From: Chloroflexota bacterium | GTDB taxonomy: Bacteria > Chloroflexota > Dehalococcoidia > JACQUA01 | Reading direction: 5' to 3' | Assembly (NCBI GenBank): GCA_016210565.1 | Contig: JACQUA010000335.1 | Location: 1 to 49,540 of the forward strand | Length of the DNA stretch: 49,540 nt | In this document: positions 1 through 8,531 of the stretch, piece by piece | Position numbering within the stretch: the stretch's first letter is position 1 | Layout: every line of letters starts with the position of its first letter | Position numbers and translations under genes: made by a program | Notes under the pieces: generated by a model | Told to the model about the DNA's origin: nothing | What the model saw: the letters and a program-made list of their open reading frames with translations, nothing else | Database searches by the model: none

Positions 1-147
1 CAACTGAGGCTGGCGATTTAGGACAGCATGGTTCATTCTGTCGACAAGAGGGGTAGAAAACCAGAACTCAATGATAACCTTTTTCTCAGCTACGAAAAAC
101 CCGTCCAAAACCCAAGAATCGAATTATTTTGGACAGCAGTGATATGC

Positions 148-187
148 AATTTGTAATTTGTAATCTGTAATCTGTAATCTGTAATCT
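148..187. repeat. short tandem repeat next to radical SAM gene
   Basis: About five copies of a 7-8 base unit of the form TGTAATC/TGTAATTT run head to tail up to the stop codon of the minus-strand radical SAM gene. The preceding bases (1-147) hold no recognisable gene. Similar low-complexity runs sit at the 3' ends of other genes in this window. Confidence 0.6.
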
Positions 188-1168
188 TCAATCCTTGAAC
201 GGATGTCCTTCCCGCTCGAAGTCCGGCAGGTAGTTCTCCGCGGCATCCAGCTCCTGCACCCAACCGTTTTCAAAGCCAAGCTCCTCGACGAGGCTGGCCA
301 CCTCAGTGAATTCGGACAGACTTATCCGCCGCGACAGGAGAGGCACCCTGCTCGCCCGGTGGCAGGGGAAGTACTGGGCCATGATGCTGACGGTGACCTC
401 CGGCGACAGCTCCCGGGCCAGCCAGGAGAGGGAATCGGGGCTGCCGGCGATGTCGTTGGGCAGGATCAGGTGGCGGATGATGAGACCTCTTTGGGCGATG
501 CCATCCGGGTCAGGAACCAGGCGGCCCACCTGGCGGTGCATTTCCTTGAGGGCTGCCCGCGAGGACTCGACATAATGGTGAGCCTGGGAATACTTCATGG
601 CCTGGCTGTCCGAGGCATATTTGACGTCGGGGAGGTAGATGTCGATGATCCCTTCAAGCTCCTTGAGGGATTCGATGGCATCATAAGCATTGGTGTTGTA
701 GACCAGGGGTATTGTGAGGCCCAGGGGGACCGCTTGGAGGACGGCCTCGACTATCTGCGGAACGAAGTGGGATGGCGAGACCAGGTTGATGTTGTGGCAA
801 CCAAGCGTCTGGAGGTAGACCATCCGCTCCGCCAGGGTGCTGCAGTCGATTTCTCCTGTATCAGGGTCTCCTTCGCCCTGGCTTATCTGGTGGTTCTGGC
901 AGTAGACGCACTTCAGGTTGCAGTGGCGGAAGAAGATGGTCCCGGAGCCGCGCGTCCCTGAGATGGCTGGTTCCTCCCCGTGATGGTCGCAGACTGAGGC
1001 CACGATAGGCAGGCGACCGGAACGGCAGAAGTCCCGCTGGTCTTCGAGGCGGTTGACGCCGCAGCGGCGGGGACAGATATCGCAGGCCGCCAGCCGTCGT
1101 CGGAGCCTTCCGGCCCGGGCTTCCAGCTCACCGGAACGGTATAATGCGAGATATCCTGGTTCAAACAT
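188..1168 (-). CDS. PflX-like radical SAM protein
   Basis: This is a radical SAM iron-sulfur protein of the PflX type (COG1313), related to pyruvate formate-lyase activating enzymes; the substrate is not known. The SAM-cluster motif CNLKCVYC is at residues 83-90 (Cys83, Cys87, Cys90, CX3CX2C). An N-terminal Cys set (Cys29, Cys32, Cys36, Cys48, in DICPRRCGVNR and DFCRSG) is typical of PflX and may bind a second cluster or zinc. The rest has the expected partial barrel, including INLVSPSHFVP and YLPDVKY. The length of 326 residues is normal and the ATG at 1166-1168 gives a natural N-terminus. It stands alone, with repeats on both sides, so the context says nothing about its target. No glycyl radical enzyme is nearby. 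The family assignment is secure; the function is not. Confidence 0.88.
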   Translation of the reverse strand: MFEPGYLALYRSGELEARAGRLRRRLAACDICPRRCGVNRLEDQRDFCRSGRLPIVASVCDHHGEEPAISGTRGSGTIFFRHCNLKCVYCQNHQISQGEGDPDTGEIDCSTLAERMVYLQTLGCHNINLVSPSHFVPQIVEAVLQAVPLGLTIPLVYNTNAYDAIESLKELEGIIDIYLPDVKYASDSQAMKYSQAHHYVESSRAALKEMHRQVGRLVPDPDGIAQRGLIIRHLILPNDIAGSPDSLSWLARELSPEVTVSIMAQYFPCHRASRVPLLSRRISLSEFTEVASLVEELGFENGWVQELDAAENYLPDFEREGHPFKD

Positions 1169-1173
1169 CGTAC

Positions 1174-1240
1174 TGGTAGAACGGGCTTCCCAGCCCGTTC
1201 CTTTGCCGCTGGCCGGTAGAACGGGCTTCCCAGCCTGTTC
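1174..1240. repeat. two direct copies of a hairpin repeat
   Basis: Two near-identical copies of GGTAGAACGGGCTTCCCAGC followed by CCGTTC or CTGTTC lie at about 1174-1200 and 1213-1239. Each folds on itself (GAACGGGC with GCCCGTTC). They occupy the upstream spacer of the minus-strand radical SAM gene. No gene is evident between 1169 and 1432. A further repeat around 1350-1382 (GCAAGGCTGAAGCC then CTACGCCCCGCC) recurs at about 25123-25155. Confidence 0.6.
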
Positions 1241-1441
1241 CGTGGCCCAGCCGATCGGAATCTATTATATACTGTTGAGGTGGGTGATGCGCATCATGCG
1301 GGTGCCGGGCAGCGCGCAGGTTTGGTCGGCGCGAGGCGCCTTCCACCACCCGCAAGGCTGAAGCCACGCACTACGCCCCGCCGCGCCAAAGGCTTTGACG
1401 GCAATGTGCGGCGGTGTTAGAATGCCCTTGAGGTGAACAAA

Positions 1442-1723
1442 ATGAGAAAGAAAGCTCGAATCAGCGTTTACCTTGAAGGTCAAGCAACCGGCAGACTAGT
1501 GGGAGTTGCGGCGGTGAAACGGGGAACACCCCTGTCACGTTGTTGCGGCGGAGCGGCAGAGGACCATCCTGCCAGGGACGGAGAACCGGCGGGGACCGAA
1601 GATGAAATTAAAGAGGCTAAACGGAGACTGGCCTTTCTGGAAAAAGTGCATCGGTTGAGGAAGAAGATCGGCCCAATCGGGATCGATGCCGATGATCTTG
1701 TCAGAGCTGGCCGGCGGCGATGA
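1442..1723 (+). CDS. hypothetical small protein, doubtful
   Basis: An open frame of about 93 residues starting at an ATG preceded by AGGTG. I do not recognise the family. The C-terminal third (EIKEAKRRLAFLEKVHRLRK, then KIGPIGIDADDLV) looks like a real amphipathic helix followed by a tail reminiscent of small antitoxin-type proteins that end in a 'LVREGRR' motif, but no PIN or RelE toxin follows. The middle (residues 30-50) is rich in Gly, Cys and Pro and looks non-coding. It could be a decayed antitoxin gene or a chance open frame between a repeat-rich spacer and the MFS gene. Confidence 0.3.
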   Translation: MRKKARISVYLEGQATGRLVGVAAVKRGTPLSRCCGGAAEDHPARDGEPAGTEDEIKEAKRRLAFLEKVHRLRKKIGPIGIDADDLVRAGRRR

Positions 1724-1850
1724 GCCTTGGTTCAATCGACTTTGCGATGCACATGGTGTCGCAGGTGTCAGGGAATTGCCCCATTGGCAGGGAGTCCAAG
1801 GTTCGACACCCGCGAGGGGTGTGGCTACGGGCCGGAAGGCAAGCTAAGTA

Positions 1851-3110
1851 TTGAAAGCTGAAAGGTACCCGCCCCGGCTGTTTTACGGGTGGATCAACGT
1901 TGCTCTTTTTTTTGTCATCGCGCTGGTGATGTGGGGGCCGCAGTACAGCTTCGGCGTCTTTTTCAAACCCCTGGCGACCGAGTTCGAATGGACCCGCGCC
2001 GAGACGTCCGCGGCGATGACCATCAACCTGTTCATCGGCGGGGCGCTGGGTTTTGTGGGCGGAGGTCTCAGCGACCGCTACGGGCCCCGCAAGGTGATGT
2101 CGGCCTCAGCCATCCTGGTGGGAATCGGCTACTTGCTGCTATCCAGGCTGGGTGGTCTCTGGGAGCTCTATCTGTGGTTCGGCCTGGTGGTTGGCGTGGG
2201 CATGTCAACTGCCTACATCGTCCCGGCCGCCAACGTCTCCCGCTGGTTCGTCGAAAAAAGGGGCCTGGGTCTGGGTATAACCCTGGCGGGGATGAGCGTC
2301 TCGCAGATCGTCATCCCTCCGCTGGTCGCTGTTCTGATAGCCGGGACAAGCTGGCGGAATGCCTATCTTCTCATCGGGATTGGCGTCCTGGCAGTGGTGC
2401 TTTCTCTGGCCGGTTTCCTCAAGAAGTCTCCGGAGGACTGCGGGCTTCTGCCGGACGGGAAAAAGACACCGCATCGCCCGCCCGGCGCCGTAATCGTCTC
2501 ACTGGAAGGCATTTCGCTGAAGGAGTCGCTGCGGCTTCCCGCCTTCTGGTTGATATTCTTCCTCTGGGTGTTCGGTGCGGTGCCGGCATTTGTGATGGTT
2601 GTCCACGTCGTCCCGCTGGCCACCGATGCCGGCATCGGGCCCGTCGAGGCGGCCGTTATCCTGAGCTTTATCGGGGCGGCGGGCATCGGCGGGCGCTCCG
2701 TCTTTGGGGCCATGTGCGACCGGTGGGGCTGCAGGGCCAGCGGCGCCCTGGGCATGGGGCTCGTCGGCTTGTCCATGGCGGGGATGGTTTTCGCCCGCTC
2801 GCCGGTCGCATTTTATGCGGCCGGAGCGGTGTTCGGAATGGGCTATACCGGCGCCGATACGGCGCTGGTGAAACTGGTGGGGGATTTCTTCGGGCTGCGG
2901 GCCGTGGGGGCCATCATGGGCGCCCTGGCAGTGGGATGGAGGATCGGCGCTTCGCTGGGGGCCATCATGGGAGGTATCATTTTCGACATCACCCGGCGCT
3001 ATGAGGCTTCCTTCATGGCCGGGTCCCTGTGCGCCCTGGCCGGCGTAGCCCTCATCTTCATCCTTTTCCGCTGCAAGCCGCAGCTCAAAGCGGAAAGGGG
3101 GCCGGCGTAG
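1851..3110 (+). CDS. MFS transporter, monocarboxylate/OFA-like
   Basis: This is an inner-membrane secondary carrier of the major facilitator superfamily with 12 predicted membrane helices in 419 residues. Motif A between helices 2 and 3 is GGGLSDRYGPRK (residues 71-81). The N-terminal FYGWINVALFFVIALVMWGP and the FGVFFKPLATEFEWTRAETS stretch are typical of the monocarboxylate/oxalate-formate antiporter (MCT/OFA) branch, so a small organic anion is the likely substrate; this is inference. The start is TTG at 1851, the only start that keeps the usual short cytoplasmic lead-in, with GGAAGG about 12 bases upstream. The central loop (residues 195-215) is charged, as is usual. It stands alone; no metabolic genes that would name a substrate are adjacent. 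Confidence 0.85.
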   Translation: MKAERYPPRLFYGWINVALFFVIALVMWGPQYSFGVFFKPLATEFEWTRAETSAAMTINLFIGGALGFVGGGLSDRYGPRKVMSASAILVGIGYLLLSRLGGLWELYLWFGLVVGVGMSTAYIVPAANVSRWFVEKRGLGLGITLAGMSVSQIVIPPLVAVLIAGTSWRNAYLLIGIGVLAVVLSLAGFLKKSPEDCGLLPDGKKTPHRPPGAVIVSLEGISLKESLRLPAFWLIFFLWVFGAVPAFVMVVHVVPLATDAGIGPVEAAVILSFIGAAGIGGRSVFGAMCDRWGCRASGALGMGLVGLSMAGMVFARSPVAFYAAGAVFGMGYTGADTALVKLVGDFFGLRAVGAIMGALAVGWRIGASLGAIMGGIIFDITRRYEASFMAGSLCALAGVALIFILFRCKPQLKAERGPA

Positions 3111-3500
3111 CGAGTAACAAACCGAACCGCGAATGAACACGAAATGGCTTGCCACCGGTCATGGCGTAAAGCTGATATAATATTGGGCAATGAGCCGGAA
3201 ACCCCCGTCTTTGCGAGGAACGAAGTGACGAAGCAATCCCCCGGTGGGCGGACCGTCCGTGAGATTGCTTCGCTTCGCTCGCAATGACAGCTTACGGCCG
3301 AGAGCCCGCAGCCTCCAGGCTTTCTCCGGGATTGCTCCGTCCGATATGCATCGGGGGCCGCAATGACAGGGCCGGGCTGCTTGAAAGAAACCGGGGAGGA
3401 GGACCTGAAAGCTGACAACTGTTAGCTGAAAGCTGATCCTGGTTTGTCGCGCACCCGTAAAGGGTGCGGCTACTGAAGACGGCCATCCGAAGGATTACTC
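3111..3500. repeat. intergenic region with inverted repeat (GATTGCTTCG family)
   Basis: No gene is visible between the MFS gene and leuS. The spacer holds a dispersed inverted repeat at about 3208-3290: the left arm contains TTGCGAGGAACGAAG and GAAGCAATCCC, and the right arm contains GATTGCTTCGCTTCGCTCGC followed by AATGACA. Related copies lie at 17437-17643 and 27282-27415. A small hairpin, GCACCCGTAAAGGGTGC, is at about 3450-3467, and a similar one (GACACCCGCGAGGGGTGTGG) lies near 1807. Neither a T-box nor a clear promoter was recognised before leuS. Confidence 0.6.
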
Positions 3501-5948
3501 ATGATTCCTAGATACGAGCCCCAGAATATCGAAGTCAAATGGCAGCGACGCTGGGAAAGCGATAAGCTCTACAGCGTGAAGGAAGATGCTTCGAAGCCGA
3601 AGTGGTATGCGCTAACCATGTTCCCCTACACTTCGGGCAACCTGCACATCGGCCACTGGTACGCCATGGCCCCTTCGGACGTCCATGCCCGTTTCAAGAG
3701 GATGCAGGGTTTCAACGTCCTGCACCCCATCGGGTTCGACGCCTTCGGCCTGCCGGCCGAGAATGCCGCCATCAAGCGCGGCGTTCATCCCTACAAGTGG
3801 ACCATGGACAATGTCGAGAATATGCGGTGCCAACTCCGCAGTATGGGGGCGGTCTACGACTGGGACCGGGAGGTTATCACCTGCCTGCCGGACTACTACA
3901 AATGGACCGAGTGGTTCTTCCTGAAGCTCTATGAGGCAGGCTTGGCCTACCGCGGCCGCGCCCCGGTCAACTGGTGCCCGAACTGCATGACGGTGCTGGC
4001 CAACGAGCAGGTAGTGGATCAAGGGGTGTGCGAGAGGTGCGGGACCGCGGTTGTCCGGAAGGACCTGGAGCAATGGTTCTTCCGCATCACCAAATACGCC
4101 GAGGAGTTGATGGACCATTCGCAGATCGAATGGCCGGAGCGCATCAAGATCATGCAGAAGAACTGGATCGGCAAGAGCCAGGGCGTGGAAATAGTCTTCG
4201 GCCTGGAAAGGCAAGACCTGCCCGAAAAGGAGCTCCGCGTCTTCACCACGCGGGCGGACACGATCTACGGGGTGACGTTCGTGGTCTTCGCCCCGGAGCA
4301 CCCGCTGGTGGCTAAACTCACCACCCCGGACCGGAAAGCCGCCGTGGAAGAATACATCGCCAGGGCGCGGCGACAGACCGAGATCGAGAGGCTTTCCGAG
4401 GAAAGAGAAAAGGACGGCGTCTTTACCGGCGCCTATGCCATCAACAAGCTGAACGGCGAGCGCGTGCCCATCTGGATCGCCGACTACGTGCTGCTGAGCT
4501 ATGGCACGGGCATCGTCATGGCCGTCCCCGCCCACGATACGAGGGACTTTGCCTTTGCCAGGAAATTCAACATCCCGGTGAAGGTGGTTATCGCGCCGCC
4601 GGAGTGGAAGGATGAAGAGCTGAAGGAGGCCTGGGTGGCGCCGGGGGCCATGGTGAATTCCCGGCAGTTTGATGGATTGCCCAGCGAAAAGGGCCTGGAA
4701 GCTATTGCGGACCACATGGAGAGGGTGGGCTGGGGTCGCCGGACGGTGAGCTACCGCATCAGGGACTGGCTGATTTCGCGGCAGCGGTACTGGGGCGCTC
4801 CCATTCCCATGGTCTACTGCGATTGCTGCGGCATTGTACCGGTGCCCGAGAAGGACCTGCCGGTAATGCTCCCGCCTGACGCCGAGTTCCGTCCCACCGG
4901 CGAGTCCCCGCTGAAGTACGTCGAGTCCTTTGTCAACACCACCTGCCCGAAGTGCGGCGGCAAGGCGCGGCGCGAAACGGACACCATGGACACTTTTATG
5001 TGTTCTTCGTGGTATTTCCTGCGCTACGCCAGTCCCCATGAGAAGGAAAGGGCTTTTGACCCTCAGAAGCTGAAGTACTGGCTGCCCGTCGACCAGTATA
5101 CGGGCGGGGCCGAGCACGCCAACATGCACCTTCTCTATGCCCGTTTCTTCACCAGGGCCATCCGGGACATCGGCCTGGTAGATTTTGGCGAGCCCTTTAC
5201 CCGGCTCTTCAACCAGGGGACGATAATCTGTCAGAAGCACAAGATGAGCAAGTCCAGGGGAAACGTCGTAACGCCCGACCCGTACGTGGCCGAAATGGGC
5301 GCCGACACCGTGCGGACCTATCTGATGTTCGTCGGCCCGTGGGAGCTGGGGGGAGACTGGAATGATTCGGGCATCGGCGGGATGTTCCGCTGGCTGAACC
5401 GTGTGTGGACCCTGGGCCACGGCGGCTATGAAATGAAGGAAGGCCCTGCCGAAGATTCGGTCCACGAACTGAAACACCAGGTGCACAAGACCGTCAAGCG
5501 CGTCAGCGAGGACATTGAGAAGTTCCGTTACAACACCATGCTCGCGGCTTTGATGGAGTTTACCAACTACCTGGGCGACGTGAAGGACCGCGGTGACGTG
5601 GACAAAGTCTCCTGGGACGAGGCTATCCGGGCGCTGCTACTATTGCTGGCCCCGTCCGCGCCGCACGTAACGGAGGAGCTGTGGGCCGTGCTGGGTTATC
5701 CTTACAGCATACACCAGCAGTCCTGGCCGGCGTGGGATGCCAGCCTGGCTTCGGATGTTCTCGTTACCCTGGTGGTCCAGGTCAACGGGAAACTGCGGGA
5801 CAGGGTGGTGGTCTCACCGGGTATTTCGGAGCAGGAGGCCAGGGAACTGGCGCTGGGGCGGGAGAAAATAAAGGTCCAGCTAGCCGGCAAGAAGGTGGAA
5901 AAGGTTATCGTTGTGCCGGGAAGGCTGGTGAATATTGTGGCCAGGTAG
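3501..5948 (+). CDS. leuS: leucyl-tRNA synthetase
   Basis: LeuRS charges tRNA-Leu in the cytoplasm, a class I aminoacyl-tRNA synthetase. The HIGH signature is at residues 49-52 (NLHIGHWYAM) and KMSKS at residues 581-585 (HKMSKSRGN). The CP1 editing domain is present (FTTRADTIYGVTF, near residue 250), as are the zinc-type knuckle CPNCMTVLANEQV and a C-terminal anticodon-binding region ending in the short LeuRS tail domain (VQVNGKLRDRV). At 815 residues it is full length for a bacterial LeuRS. The ATG at 3501 gives the canonical start (MIPRYEPQNIE). It appears monocistronic; the next gene, yggS, is almost 400 bases away behind a repeat element. Confidence 0.98.
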   Translation: MIPRYEPQNIEVKWQRRWESDKLYSVKEDASKPKWYALTMFPYTSGNLHIGHWYAMAPSDVHARFKRMQGFNVLHPIGFDAFGLPAENAAIKRGVHPYKWTMDNVENMRCQLRSMGAVYDWDREVITCLPDYYKWTEWFFLKLYEAGLAYRGRAPVNWCPNCMTVLANEQVVDQGVCERCGTAVVRKDLEQWFFRITKYAEELMDHSQIEWPERIKIMQKNWIGKSQGVEIVFGLERQDLPEKELRVFTTRADTIYGVTFVVFAPEHPLVAKLTTPDRKAAVEEYIARARRQTEIERLSEEREKDGVFTGAYAINKLNGERVPIWIADYVLLSYGTGIVMAVPAHDTRDFAFARKFNIPVKVVIAPPEWKDEELKEAWVAPGAMVNSRQFDGLPSEKGLEAIADHMERVGWGRRTVSYRIRDWLISRQRYWGAPIPMVYCDCCGIVPVPEKDLPVMLPPDAEFRPTGESPLKYVESFVNTTCPKCGGKARRETDTMDTFMCSSWYFLRYASPHEKERAFDPQKLKYWLPVDQYTGGAEHANMHLLYARFFTRAIRDIGLVDFGEPFTRLFNQGTIICQKHKMSKSRGNVVTPDPYVAEMGADTVRTYLMFVGPWELGGDWNDSGIGGMFRWLNRVWTLGHGGYEMKEGPAEDSVHELKHQVHKTVKRVSEDIEKFRYNTMLAALMEFTNYLGDVKDRGDVDKVSWDEAIRALLLLLAPSAPHVTEELWAVLGYPYSIHQQSWPAWDASLASDVLVTLVVQVNGKLRDRVVVSPGISEQEARELALGREKIKVQLAGKKVEKVIVVPGRLVNIVAR

Positions 5949-6013
5949 GAAATGCAAATATCAAAAGTCAAAAATCAAAATGACAAATCATAATGCAAAA
6001 TGCGAAAGAAGTC

Positions 6014-6258
6014 GTAGGGTGGGTGAAGCGAGCCGACACTCCGTACGCTGGTTGTACCAGGCGTCGGTCGATAAGAGGTACTGGCAGGAATCCCTCCAGG
6101 TCGCGAGCACAACCCACCATTCTGGCGAGGGGGCCGCGCTGATTTCGGGCCAAACAACGACGGCATGGTGCGGAGCCATCACGGGGACGGGGTGGGTTCC
6201 GTGGGTGACTGCGACGGGATCTCTCCCTGTTTGGCAGTGCGCGCTTCACCCATTCTAC
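6014..6258. repeat. 245-bp dispersed element, copy A
   Basis: An element bounded by GTAGGGTGGGTGAA on the left and TTCACCCATTCTAC on the right (imperfect inverted ends). A second copy lies at 12045-12291. Both copies share the left 26 bases (through GAAGCGAGCCGACAC), an internal TCCCTCCA...CGCGAGC..AACCCACCA segment and the right end, and differ in between. It has no coding capacity I can support. Its size and inverted ends suggest a MITE-like or REP-type non-autonomous element. It fills most of the leuS-yggS spacer, which otherwise has only A/T-rich filler. Confidence 0.65.
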
Positions 6259-6334
6259 AGCCGACTTCTGCCTCATGTTTTTTGAATTTTGGTCTGTCAT
6301 TTTGCATTTTGATTTTTGATATTTGGATTGTGTC

Positions 6335-6997
6335 TTGGGTATCGCAGAGAACTATGCCGCAGCCCTGAAGCGTATCGCCGGCGCCTGCGCCAGGGCCGGC
6401 AGAAGGCCGGAAGAGGTAACTCTGGTAGCCGTGACCAAGACGGTTGAGGTCGCGGCGATCAGGGAGGCTTTCCAGGCCGGCGTGCGGCACTTCGGTGAAA
6501 ACCGCGTGCAGGAAGCCGGGGATAAGATTACGGGGCTGATGGACATCAGACCCGCGTTCACTTTTCATATGGTGGGACACCTTCAGAGCAATAAGGCCGG
6601 CCTGGCCGCGAAGCTCTTCGATGTTATTGAGAGCGTCGATTCGGTCAAACTGGCGCGCGCTCTAAACTCAAGGACGGCGCGGCCCCTGCCCGTCCTCCTC
6701 GAAGTCAACGTCGCCGGGGAAGCCGGCAAGAGCGGAATGAAAACGGACGCGGTGGCCGCGGCATCCCGGGAAATCGCCTTGCTGGAGCGGCTGAAAGTCG
6801 AGGGGCTGATGACGGTGGCACCCGTCGTTGGCAGTCCGGAAATGGTCCGGCCCGTTTTCCGGCAGTTGCGGGAACTGAGGGATTCCCTGGGGCTGAAGCA
6901 CCTGTCCATGGGCATGACCGGTGATTTCGAAGTGGCAATCGAAGAAGGCGCCACGATGGTCAGGATCGGCCGGGCGATCTTCGCCCCGCCACGGTAG
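6335..6997 (+). CDS. YggS-family PLP-binding protein
   Basis: This is a cytoplasmic PLP-binding protein of the YggS/PROSC (COG0325) family, involved in PLP homeostasis. The fold resembles the alanine racemase N-terminal domain. The PLP lysine is Lys35 in LVAVTKTVEV. Other family motifs are HFGENRVQEA, HMVGHLQSNKA and, near the C-terminus, SMGMTGDFEVAIEEGA followed by TMVRIGRAIF. I chose the TTG at 6335 because it gives MGIAENYAAALKRI, matching the family N-terminus; an in-frame TTG at 6323 would add four residues. It is followed by proC and yggT in the conserved yggS-proC-yggT order seen in many bacteria, although here a 226-base repeat-containing gap separates it from proC. Confidence 0.93.
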   Translation: MGIAENYAAALKRIAGACARAGRRPEEVTLVAVTKTVEVAAIREAFQAGVRHFGENRVQEAGDKITGLMDIRPAFTFHMVGHLQSNKAGLAAKLFDVIESVDSVKLARALNSRTARPLPVLLEVNVAGEAGKSGMKTDAVAAASREIALLERLKVEGLMTVAPVVGSPEMVRPVFRQLRELRDSLGLKHLSMGMTGDFEVAIEEGATMVRIGRAIFAPPR

Positions 6998-7013
6998 GAA
7001 AGTTCGAGTCTAT

Positions 7014-7196
7014 TTGCACCACAGAGACAGAGGGCGCGGAGGAACTGCGTTAGATAAACCACGAGATTACACCAGATGTTCGCAAGATTCGGTTACGCGA
7101 CAATCTTCTCATTGAAATCTGGTGTTCATCTGGTGAAATCTTGTGGTTTCGTCCCCATGCCATCGTCTCAGTGTCCTCTGTGTCTCTGTGGTGAAC
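7014..7196. repeat. imperfect inverted repeat in yggS-proC spacer
   Basis: Outer arms CACCACAGAGACAGAG (about 7016-7031) and CTCTGTGTCTCTGTGGTG (about 7176-7193), and inner arms around AACCACGAGATTACACCAGA and TCTGGTGAAATCTTGTGGTT, form a long imperfect stem of about 180 bases. It sits between yggS and the proC ribosome binding site. It is non-coding as far as can be seen; an open frame that runs through it into proC is an artefact of extending proC upstream. Confidence 0.6.
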
Positions 7197-7223
7197 AACA
7201 TGGTGAACAATAAGGAGGCAAGC

Positions 7224-8036
7224 ATGAAAATCGCTTTTATCGGGGGAGGGGTGATGGGGGAGGCGCTCGTCAAGGGCGTCCTCAACAAGAAGCTGGCCGC
7301 GCCGGGGGATATCGTCGCCACCGACGTGAGTGAGCCGAGGCGGACTTTTCTGGAGAAGGCCTACCATGTCCAGACCACCGGCAGCAATGCCGAAGCGGCG
7401 AAGAAGGCCGAAGTCATTGTCCTGGCAGTGAAGCCGCAAGTGCTGGGCGAGGCCATGACGGAGATGAAGGGACAAATCCCGGCGGCGGCGGTGGTGGTCT
7501 CCATCGTCGCGGGAGCGAAGATCGTTACTTTGACGACGGGGCTGGGTCACGGCGCCATCGCCAGGACCATGCCCAACACTCCCGCCCAGATCGGGGAGGG
7601 CATAACCGTCTGGACGACTACCGCGGAAGTCGGCCAGGACCAGAAGAGCGCTGTTCAGAAAGTACTGGGGGCGCTGGGAAGAGAGATTTACGTTTCCGAC
7701 GAGAAGTACCTGGACATGGCGACTGCCGTCAGCGGCAGCGGCCCGGCCTACTTCTTCCTGGTCATCGAGGCCCTGGTCGACGCCGCGGTCCATATCGGTT
7801 TTACCCGGGACGTGGCCACGGAACTGGTGCTCCAGACGGCGCTGGGTTCGGCCAGGATCATGCAGACCACCGGAAAGCACCCTGCCGAGCTCCGCAACAT
7901 GGTCACTTCGCCGGGGGGAACAACAGCCGAAGCCGTCCTGAAGTTCGAAGAAGGAGGTCTCCGGGCGGCGCTGATGCAGGGCGTCATAGCGGCCTACGAG
8001 AAGGCCAGGAAGCTGGGGGAGGCGCCGGGCAAATGA
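7224..8036 (+). CDS. proC: pyrroline-5-carboxylate reductase
   Basis: ProC reduces pyrroline-5-carboxylate to L-proline with NAD(P)H, the last step of proline synthesis. The N-terminal Rossmann motif is GGGVMGEAL (MKIAFIGGGVMGEALVKG), and the signature AVSGSGPAYFFLVIEALVDA is followed by the C-terminal oligomerisation helices with TSPGGTTAEAVLKFEEGG. At 270 residues it has family length. The ATG at 7224 is fixed by an excellent ribosome binding site, AAGGAGG at 7212-7218; an open frame further upstream belongs to repeat DNA. The stop overlaps the yggT start by four bases (ATGA), so the two genes are translationally coupled. Confidence 0.97.
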   Translation: MKIAFIGGGVMGEALVKGVLNKKLAAPGDIVATDVSEPRRTFLEKAYHVQTTGSNAEAAKKAEVIVLAVKPQVLGEAMTEMKGQIPAAAVVVSIVAGAKIVTLTTGLGHGAIARTMPNTPAQIGEGITVWTTTAEVGQDQKSAVQKVLGALGREIYVSDEKYLDMATAVSGSGPAYFFLVIEALVDAAVHIGFTRDVATELVLQTALGSARIMQTTGKHPAELRNMVTSPGGTTAEAVLKFEEGGLRAALMQGVIAAYEKARKLGEAPGK

Positions 8037-8269
8037 TCGTCAGACGCGTCATTGAAATAGTCGCCGATATCCTCACCTTCGCCATCATCGCACGGGCGCT
8101 GCTCACATGGTTTCCAATACGCCAGGACAATCCTATTGTTAACCTGCTCAACGTGATTACGGAGCCGTTCCTGGCCCCGCTGCGCCGCATTATTCCCCGG
8201 ATTGGCATGATCGACATATCGCCGTTGGTTGCTATTCTCATCCTGCAGTTGATAAGGACCATCGTTTGA
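8033..8269 (+). CDS. YggT family membrane protein
   Basis: A 78-residue integral membrane protein with one YggT domain: two hydrophobic helices (about residues 8-26 and 58-77) around a short loop with the family features LLTWFPI, NPIVNLLNVITEPFLAPLRR and PRIGMIDISPLVAILIL. YggT proteins occur next to yggS/proC and cell division genes and are linked to membrane or division functions and osmotic tolerance; the molecular activity is unknown. Its ATG overlaps the proC stop codon (ATGA), so it is the last gene of the yggS-proC-yggT run. Larger relatives have two copies of the domain; this one has one. Confidence 0.9.
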   Translation: MIVRRVIEIVADILTFAIIARALLTWFPIRQDNPIVNLLNVITEPFLAPLRRIIPRIGMIDISPLVAILILQLIRTIV

Positions 8270-8452
8270 GAAGTTCCAGGTTCCAAATACCAAATTCCAA
8301 TTTCCAGAACAATCAGTCATGCCTTTGGCGCACCAATAAAGATGAAAATGACCGCGGGCATACCCGTAGCGGCGCGGCATGCCGTGCCTGGACCACGGCT
8401 AATCACCGGGTGTTGCCAGGGATTTTCGGCGCTTGCCATAGTTCCGTGCTCT

Positions 8453-8502
8453 CACAGGCACGGAGGCCTGTGGTACCGGCCCCCACAGGCGGGACGCCTG
8501 TG
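8453..8502. repeat. two CACAGGC palindromes
   Basis: Two tandem copies of a short palindromic repeat: CACAGGCACGGAGGCCTGTG (8453-8472) and CACAGGCGGGACGCCTGTG (8484-8502). Further copies are at 11263-11282, 23728-23747, 27219-27238 and 32244-32263. Each forms a hairpin with CACAGGC/GCCTGTG arms, often flanked by GGTACCGG. The copies here lie in the 262-base spacer between yggT and the DUF2298 gene, which has no gene of its own. Confidence 0.7.
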
Positions 8503-8531
8503 CCACCGGATTTAGTTCCAAGGGGTAGCGT

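Noticed and set aside
7143-7223. longer N-terminus for proC
   Set aside because: The added residues come from an inverted repeat; AAGGAGG at 7212-7218 and the family N-terminus fix the start at 7224.
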